The notes under the pieces: generated by a model
The model's input: the letters and a program-made list of their open reading frames with translations, nothing else
Databases searched by the model: none
What the model was told of the DNA's origin: nothing
Program-made: the position numbers and the translations under genes
DNA from: Planctomycetaceae bacterium
GTDB taxonomy: Bacteria > Planctomycetota > Planctomycetia > Pirellulales > Pirellulaceae
Assembly (NCBI GenBank): GCA_002702965.1
Contig: PADE01000281.1
Location: 10,734-21,925, forward strand
DNA: 11,192 nt
Direction: 5' to 3'
In this document: in pieces, positions 1 through 4,905 of the stretch
Layout: every line of letters starts with the position of its first letter
Numbering within the stretch: position 1 is the stretch's first letter

Positions 1-397
1 ATCTCTCTCCCCCTCTCCGGCAGACGATGCCTCTGGTTCAAACGGTGCCGCCGCGCCGCGCGTCTGGCGGGCGATGACGCTTCACCCGCACAGCGGTGCG
101 CGGCGCCTGATCGGGTTGGGTCGCCAGCGGGTCTACCGTAACGTGGCGGTGGCGAGAAGGCCAGTCCGACGAGGAGCTGCCCCACCGAGATCGAGACGCG
201 GACCAAGGCCGGTCGTCGATTCCGAGAAACGAATCGCCTCGCGGAAACGGACACGGTCGGACAGCGGCGAGGCCGCGCAGATACTGTGGGTCAGCAGATC
301 CGGGGCGGCCGACGTGGTAACCTATCGGGACCCGGATCTGGTCCACCTGCGTCGCCCCGGGTCGAGGCAACGATCACCCGCCGTCATGCGCCACTTT
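1..397. other. Left-edge region without a supportable gene
   Basis: I see no gene here that I can defend. One plus-strand frame is open from the left edge to position 568, but its translation is dominated by Arg and Pro with no recognisable domain, and it runs about 160 bp into the well-supported gene starting at 408. A minus-strand frame at 38-370 has the same Arg/Pro/Ser character and lacks a convincing ribosome binding site. The other two plus frames are interrupted by stops. No clear sigma-70 promoter, tRNA fold or terminator was seen. The stretch is probably the leader of the downstream gene, perhaps with the decayed or unrecognised tail of an upstream gene. Confidence 0.5.
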
Positions 398-401
398 GGA
401 G
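398..401 (+). promoter_or_regulatory. Ribosome binding site (GGAG) fixing the ATG start at 408
   Basis: GGAG lies six bases before the ATG at 408. This supports that ATG over the TTG at 396, which would overlap the Shine-Dalgarno and put four extra residues (including Glu and Asp) ahead of the signal peptide. Confidence 0.75.
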
Positions 402-407
402 TTCGAT

Positions 408-1823
408 ATGAAATACTTCGCGAGGTCCGCAGCCCTTTTGTTTGTGTTCGTTTCTCTCGTTGTGATCACCCCTTCTGTGGGACGGACCGCCAGTCCGTTC
501 CAAGATGTAACCGACGAGATCGGACTGGCTGGCGTCGGGGGCGGCTACGCCGCATGGGGCGACTATAACCGCGATGGCTGGGTCGACCTTTCGGTCGACG
601 GCCAACTGTGGCGAAATGAGAACGGCAAGCGGTTTATACGTGTCGAGGGCGTGGCGTTTGCCGGGTCGGGGGTCTGGGGAGACGTCGATAACGACGGTGA
701 TTTGGATTTCTTTGCGCTGGGTGGAATAGTCCATCAAAACGTGGACGGCGCGTCGTTCAAGGAAATCGCGGAGGCGATCCCCGAAATGCCCAAGTCGCCG
801 ATGAATGCAACCTGGGCCGATGTCAACGGCGATGGCTTCATCGACCTCTACGTGACCGGTTACGAAGGCGGCGGGTACCATCCGGACTTTCTTTTTCAGA
901 ATCAAGGTGATGCCACCTTCAAAGTCACGTTTCGCGGACCCGCCACACCGGGCCGTGGCGTCACGGTGTGCGACTACGATGAAGATGGTGATATCGACAT
1001 CTATGTATCGAATTACCGGCTGGTTCCCAATGCGCTATTACAGAACGACGGTACCGGCAAGCTTACCGATGTTGCCAAAGCGGCCAAAGTCGACGGAGAC
1101 GGCGGCCTCGGTGCGTGGGGGCATACGATCGGATCGTCTTGGGGAGACTTCGACAACGACGGTCACTTTGACCTGTTCGCGGGCAACTTCAGTCATCCTC
1201 CGGCCTACCAGGACCGGCCCAAGTTCTACCAAAATCTCGGCAAAGAAAAGGGCTGGTCGTTCAACGACCTCAGCGGTGGGGCCGGTTTGCATTGGCAGGA
1301 ATCGTACGCTTCGCCAGCGCTGGCTGATTTTGACAACGACGGGATGTTGGACCTGTTTTTCACGACGGTCTACGCGGGCGATCGCAGCGTGATGTACCGC
1401 AACAAAGGGAACTGGAAGTTCGAGAACGTGACCGCGGCAGTCAAAGTCGATCGGCCCACCACCTATCAGGCGGCTTGGGCCGACTTCGACAACGACGGTT
1501 ACATGGACATCCTCAACGGCGGCCGTTTGTTCAAGAACCCGGGCGGTACCCACCGCTGGTTGAAAGTTCGTTTGTCGGGCGGTGGAAAAGTCAATCGGAC
1601 GGCGTTCGGCGCTCAGGTACGCATTCGTCTGGCGGACAAGCAAACAGTGACCCGTCAGGTAGAGAGTGCCACCGGTCAGGGAAACCAGAACGATTTGACA
1701 CTCCATTTCGGATTAGGGGCTCATGACAAGGCCGTCGAGTTGGAGATCCGCTGGCCGGACGGTTCAACGCAGACGCTGAAAGGTGTGAAGACGAATTCTA
1801 CGCTGAGCGTTGAGAAAGAATAG
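408..1823 (+). CDS. Secreted CRTAC1-type FG-GAP/VCBS repeat protein with ASPIC/UnbV C-terminal domain
   Basis: This encodes a predicted exported binding or scaffold protein of 471 residues. Residues 1-28 form a signal peptide: Lys and Arg near the start, a hydrophobic core (about 8-21), and cleavage probably after Thr-Ala at 27-28. The mature chain opens with FQDVTDEIGL, the usual lead-in of the CRTAC1 family. Seven acidic calcium-loop motifs of the FG-GAP/integrin-alpha type (DxDxDG or close variants) follow at about 52, 92, 138, 189, 247, 307 and 359, consistent with a seven-bladed propeller. Residues 384-468 match the ASPIC/UnbV domain, including NRTAFGAQVRI, QNDLTLHFGLG and EIRWPDGSTQTL. 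Length is normal for the shorter members of this family. The ligand is unknown; these proteins are usually assigned to extracellular adhesion or carbohydrate binding, and no catalytic site is evident. It is the first of four same-strand genes for exported proteins, 78 bp upstream of the next. Confidence 0.93.
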   Translation: MKYFARSAALLFVFVSLVVITPSVGRTASPFQDVTDEIGLAGVGGGYAAWGDYNRDGWVDLSVDGQLWRNENGKRFIRVEGVAFAGSGVWGDVDNDGDLDFFALGGIVHQNVDGASFKEIAEAIPEMPKSPMNATWADVNGDGFIDLYVTGYEGGGYHPDFLFQNQGDATFKVTFRGPATPGRGVTVCDYDEDGDIDIYVSNYRLVPNALLQNDGTGKLTDVAKAAKVDGDGGLGAWGHTIGSSWGDFDNDGHFDLFAGNFSHPPAYQDRPKFYQNLGKEKGWSFNDLSGGAGLHWQESYASPALADFDNDGMLDLFFTTVYAGDRSVMYRNKGNWKFENVTAAVKVDRPTTYQAAWADFDNDGYMDILNGGRLFKNPGGTHRWLKVRLSGGGKVNRTAFGAQVRIRLADKQTVTRQVESATGQGNQNDLTLHFGLGAHDKAVELEIRWPDGSTQTLKGVKTNSTLSVEKE

Positions 1824-1890
1824 CTGCTCGCGCCGAGTGGGTGAGCCCTGTCCACGTCCGCGGGGCAGCGACTGTCGACCCAACGCGGAG

Positions 1891-1896
1891 AGGAGG
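1891..1896 (+). promoter_or_regulatory. Strong ribosome binding site (AGGAGG) for the GTG start at 1902
   Basis: A perfect AGGAGG sits five bases ahead of the GTG at 1902. It justifies a GTG start; no in-frame ATG lies nearby, and translation from this GTG begins directly with a signal peptide. Confidence 0.85.
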
Positions 1897-1901
1897 TACC
1901 G

Positions 1902-3614
1902 GTGAGAATCGGATGCCAGACCCTGATCATCGCGCTCGTCGCCGTCGGCGCGGCGCGTGCTCAATCGATCGGTCCTGAGAAGAAGATCATTGCCTTCAAA
2001 GGCCCGTCGGCGAGAGGTTTTGATCGTCAGGTAGAGCAGCTGGAAGCGGCCCTGCCGGGGATCGATGGTATTGCCATGTACCCGACGACCGGCAGGCCCG
2101 GGGCGCTGACCGAGGCGATCGGGCGGCCGTTCCGAAAAGATCCGCATCGCATCGAGGATTTCGCAGAGGACATCGCACACGCCCGGTCCGGATTGGCCAA
2201 GGCGAAAAAGTACCGACACAATTTCCTGATGGCCTATTTGACCACGGGCGACGCGAAGAAAGAGGTGCCCGATTGGTTTGACAAAGAATTCGACGCGGTG
2301 ATCAACAACTGGAAGGTCAGCGCCGAGTACTGCGCGCGGGCGGGCCTCAAGGGCATCGTGTTCGACGACGAAGTGTATTACGGGACCCCTCTGTGGAATT
2401 ATCGGGAGCTGGAACACGCGGCGGGCCGCACCGCCGAGCAGTATGCCGACCAGGCGTTTCGTCGTGGGGCCCAGATCATGGCGGCGATTAACACGGTCTT
2501 TCCGGACATTCACATTCTTTCGCTACACGGTCCCAGCCAGACCGTCGGCGAACCGGACTACGCCGTGAGCTACGGACTGCTGCGGGCTTTTTTCGACGGT
2601 CTGCTGTCTGAGTGCACCGGCGGTGCCAGGATCGTCGATGGTCATGAAATGGCGTACGGCTACCGCGCGCCGGTGACCTACGCGAGTGCGCGGCGGGTGA
2701 TGAAAGAGACGATGCGCGATCTCAGCCGGGTGCCGCGGCAATACGACAAGTACGGTCAGGCCGGGTACTCGTTCCTGATCGGCCGTTACGGCACGCTCGG
2801 TTTTTCGGAACAATTCAACAGCAATTATTACACCCCGGGCGAACTCGCCTGGTCGCTGCACGCCGCTTTGCGGCACAGCGACCAGTACGTCTGGCTGTAC
2901 ACCCCGGGGTGCGATTTGTGGGGCGGCGCGAGCAAGGGGAGCATCCGGATCCCGCAGGCGTACAAGGACGCGCTGGTGGCCGCCCGCGACCCCCAGCCAG
3001 CGGTTCCCCTGGTGCGCAACCTCGACGCTCACGCCGCTCCCCATCCGGGTAGCGCCAAGCCACCGCGCAAGCTCGGCTTGCCGGTCCCCGGATTTCCGCA
3101 GTTTGTCGGGTACGACGAACAGCAGACGTTTGGAGACTTGTGGCAGTCGCACACGCCACTGGTCGAACTGGGACACCTGTGGCGTTTTCGGATCGATCCG
3201 GAAAACATTGGCTTGCGTGAGGGCTGGTACAAACCGGGAGTCGGGGAGCGCGCCTGGTTTTGGATTACCGATTTGGTGCCATGGGACAATCACGGCTACC
3301 GCACTTACGACGGCTTTGGATGGTATCGGCAGACGTTCCAGGCGCCACAGCTTCCCACGGGTAAGCGCGTCCAGCTGGCTTTCGGGGCCGTAGCGCACGG
3401 CGCCGAAGTCTATATCAACGGCGCCCTGGCGGGCCGTCACAACATGGACGGCTGGGCGTACACCCAGGGCGACCCGTGGGGCAAGCGGTTTCTGATCGAT
3501 GTCACCGACCACCTTCAGGGGGGCAAACAGAATCACGTCGCCGTCCGCGTGGTCGACTACGGTCCTTTCGGCGGCGGCATTTGGAAACCGGTCAAGTTGA
3601 TCGCCCACAAGTAG
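1902..3614 (+). CDS. Secreted putative glycosidase-like protein with C-terminal GH2-type sugar-binding beta-sandwich
   Basis: This encodes a predicted exported protein of 570 residues, possibly a glycan-acting hydrolase. A signal peptide (1-20, ending ARA before Gln21) leads into an N-terminal region of about 340 residues that reads like an (alpha/beta) barrel. Strand-like segments include GIDGIAMY (53-60), NFLMAYLTT (107-115), GIVFDDEVYYG (151-161) and DIHILSLHG (202-210), each followed by helix-like stretches. The acidic cluster D155-D156-E157 at the end of a predicted strand, together with E249 in VDGHEMAYGY, are the best candidate catalytic residues. A Pro-rich linker spans about 363-400. 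Residues 410-568 resemble the galactose-binding-like domain of GH2 enzymes: GWYKPG, YDGFGWYRQTF, AEVYINGALAGRH, FLIDVTDHLQGGKQNHVAVRV and GGIWKPVKL. I cannot place the N-terminal part in a named GH family. The GH2 catalytic domain is absent, so it is not a beta-galactosidase. Enzyme activity is inferred; the C-terminal fold is well supported. Confidence 0.85.
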   Translation: MRIGCQTLIIALVAVGAARAQSIGPEKKIIAFKGPSARGFDRQVEQLEAALPGIDGIAMYPTTGRPGALTEAIGRPFRKDPHRIEDFAEDIAHARSGLAKAKKYRHNFLMAYLTTGDAKKEVPDWFDKEFDAVINNWKVSAEYCARAGLKGIVFDDEVYYGTPLWNYRELEHAAGRTAEQYADQAFRRGAQIMAAINTVFPDIHILSLHGPSQTVGEPDYAVSYGLLRAFFDGLLSECTGGARIVDGHEMAYGYRAPVTYASARRVMKETMRDLSRVPRQYDKYGQAGYSFLIGRYGTLGFSEQFNSNYYTPGELAWSLHAALRHSDQYVWLYTPGCDLWGGASKGSIRIPQAYKDALVAARDPQPAVPLVRNLDAHAAPHPGSAKPPRKLGLPVPGFPQFVGYDEQQTFGDLWQSHTPLVELGHLWRFRIDPENIGLREGWYKPGVGERAWFWITDLVPWDNHGYRTYDGFGWYRQTFQAPQLPTGKRVQLAFGAVAHGAEVYINGALAGRHNMDGWAYTQGDPWGKRFLIDVTDHLQGGKQNHVAVRVVDYGPFGGGIWKPVKLIAHK

Positions 3615-3687
3615 ACGGCGCCCTGGATTACGGCCGGACCCGATTCTGGTATCGTGGTCAGCGGTTTGATTCGACGCGCAGCGCGAG

Positions 3688-3693
3688 TAGGAG
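3688..3693 (+). promoter_or_regulatory. Ribosome binding site (TAGGAG) for the GTG start at 3700
   Basis: TAGGAG precedes the GTG at 3700 by six bases. Together with the signal peptide that begins at once (MKSVLWCLL), this fixes the start. Confidence 0.75.
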
Positions 3694-3699
3694 CCCCGT

Positions 3700-4905
3700 G
3701 TGAAATCGGTCCTGTGGTGTTTGTTGACGGCTGTCGTTGCGAGCTCGGCGGCGGCGGCCGAGCCCCATCGTCTGACACTTCAGGTCCACGAGCCGGTCGG
3801 TGTCCATCGGGATGGCTCGCCGGTACACGTCCTGCTGGAACTTCCGCAGCCGGTGGACGCCGCCACGCGTTTCCGGCTGCTGGATCAGGGTCAGCCAATC
3901 GTCGCCCAGTTCCGGCCCGGCGCCAGCGGCGATCAGACGGCCAGCTGGTGGCTCGATTTCGTGGCCCGCTGTACGCCGCACGGAAGTCGCCGGTACGTGG
4001 TCGAGTACGGCCCGGATCTCGAACCGGGTCCGCAGCGGTCGGGCGGCCACAAGTTGACCGAGACCGACGACACCTTCGTGATTTCCAATGCGCCCTACAT
4101 TGACTGGACGGTACCCCGTGACCTGCGCGGATTCCTCCGCTCGGTCGATTTCCCCCCCAGCGAACATCTGCGCCCCGATTCGGTCGGCTTGACGCTGCGC
4201 GATCGTGAGGGCGGATCGCATCCGCTCGGGGGTGCCGGTAGCCGGGCGGAGGTGGTCCGACAGGGACGGATGGCGGTCGCGCTGCGATTCGAGAAAACGG
4301 AGACAGACGAGGCCCTGCGAGGCGTACACTGGCGCGTCGATCTGCTGTTCCCGGGTCCAGTCAGCTGGGTCGACATGCGATTGAACATTGAGGATCCACA
4401 GAACCGGGTGGAGGCGGCCGGGCTCCAGCTCCGTTTGAACCTGAATCCTCCTACCGGCGCGACTCGCACGCTGGTCGAATTGGGGGCGGCGCGGACGGTC
4501 TACCGGTCGTTGCTGGGCAACCAACAGGTCGAGCTGCGGGCCGACCAGCGCCAGAGCAGCCCCTGGCAGGTCCTGCGTGGCGACGGGCGACAACTGCAGC
4601 CCTTTGTGGTATCCCCTCCGCGTTCTGCAGCGGCCGAGGGGTGGGCCCACATCATGGATCGCAAACGATGCCTGGCGGTCGCCTTTGATCGGTTCGGGCA
4701 GCAGGGGGAAGAGCGGCTGAATGTGCGGGCGGACGGGACATTGACCGCGGTGAAGAAGTTTATCGGAGCGGCGCCCGACGGGACCGCGCCACCGAAAGCG
4801 TGGCGCGCGTGGCTACACTTTGTCCATTTTCCTCCGCAGCAATCCGCCGGCACGGATCCCTACATGATGCAGCACCCGTTGGTGGTGCGGGAGCTCGACC
4901 GATGA
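3700..4905 (+). CDS. Secreted protein of unknown function, probably beta-rich
   Basis: I do not recognise this 401-residue protein with confidence. A signal peptide covers residues 1-20 (hydrophobic LWCLLTAVVASSAAAA, cleavage before Glu21). The mature chain is rich in short alternating hydrophobic segments suggesting beta-strands: RLTLQVHEP (24-32), SPVHVLLELPQPV (40-52), TRFRLLDQGQPIVAQFRPG (56-74) and RRYVVEYGPDL (97-107). The pattern of a ligand-property line (RLLDQGQPIVAQF), a tryptophan strand (SWWLDF, 82-87) and the YVVEYGP strand recalls the N-terminal beta-barrel of YetA/PcRGLX-like exo-rhamnogalacturonan lyases, but this is only a resemblance and no catalytic motif can be named. No transmembrane segment or lipobox is seen. 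Its stop codon overlaps the start of the next gene in ATGA, so the two are probably translated together. Placement next to a GH2-like sugar-binding protein suggests a role in carbohydrate binding or modification (inference). Confidence 0.8.
   Translation: MKSVLWCLLTAVVASSAAAAEPHRLTLQVHEPVGVHRDGSPVHVLLELPQPVDAATRFRLLDQGQPIVAQFRPGASGDQTASWWLDFVARCTPHGSRRYVVEYGPDLEPGPQRSGGHKLTETDDTFVISNAPYIDWTVPRDLRGFLRSVDFPPSEHLRPDSVGLTLRDREGGSHPLGGAGSRAEVVRQGRMAVALRFEKTETDEALRGVHWRVDLLFPGPVSWVDMRLNIEDPQNRVEAAGLQLRLNLNPPTGATRTLVELGAARTVYRSLLGNQQVELRADQRQSSPWQVLRGDGRQLQPFVVSPPRSAAAEGWAHIMDRKRCLAVAFDRFGQQGEERLNVRADGTLTAVKKFIGAAPDGTAPPKAWRAWLHFVHFPPQQSAGTDPYMMQHPLVVRELDR
4889..4893 (+). promoter_or_regulatory. Ribosome binding site (GGGAG) inside the preceding gene for the ATG at 4902
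   Basis: GGGAG lies eight bases upstream of the ATG at 4902, within the last codons of the preceding gene. It favours this ATG over in-frame upstream starts near 4800, which would add 34 residues with no signal-peptide character ahead of a well-formed signal peptide. Confidence 0.65.

Noticed and set aside
30..60. GGTTCAAAC resembling a tRNA T-loop
   Set aside because: No acceptor, D or anticodon stem could be formed around it on either strand.
2..568. Plus-strand frame open from the left edge, possibly the end of an upstream gene
   Set aside because: A few segments look protein-like, but most is Arg/Pro-rich, codon third positions are not consistently GC-biased, and it overlaps the well-supported gene at 408 by about 160 bp. 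A decayed gene cannot be excluded.
1824..1901. Possible terminator hairpin between the first two plus-strand genes
   Set aside because: Only short GC-rich pairings such as GGGT with ACCC are possible, with no T-run; read-through is more likely.
833..2000. CPSC pair and PQQ-like start of the 941-residue protein suggesting a quinoprotein dehydrogenase (protein residue 833; DNA about 7398-7409)
   Set aside because: No PQQ-coordinating or catalytic set and no CxxCH haem site is visible; the acidic FG-GAP loops fit a binding propeller better.
2523..3608. Minus-strand open frame of 361 codons antisense to the 1902-3614 gene
   Set aside because: It has no recognisable motif, and the plus-strand gene has a perfect Shine-Dalgarno, signal peptide and GH2-like domain. 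It is a shadow frame.
3658..4650. Minus-strand open frame of 330 codons antisense to the 3700-4905 gene
   Set aside because: Arg/Gln/Pro-rich translation without domain, opposite a gene with a signal peptide, ribosome binding site and translational coupling.
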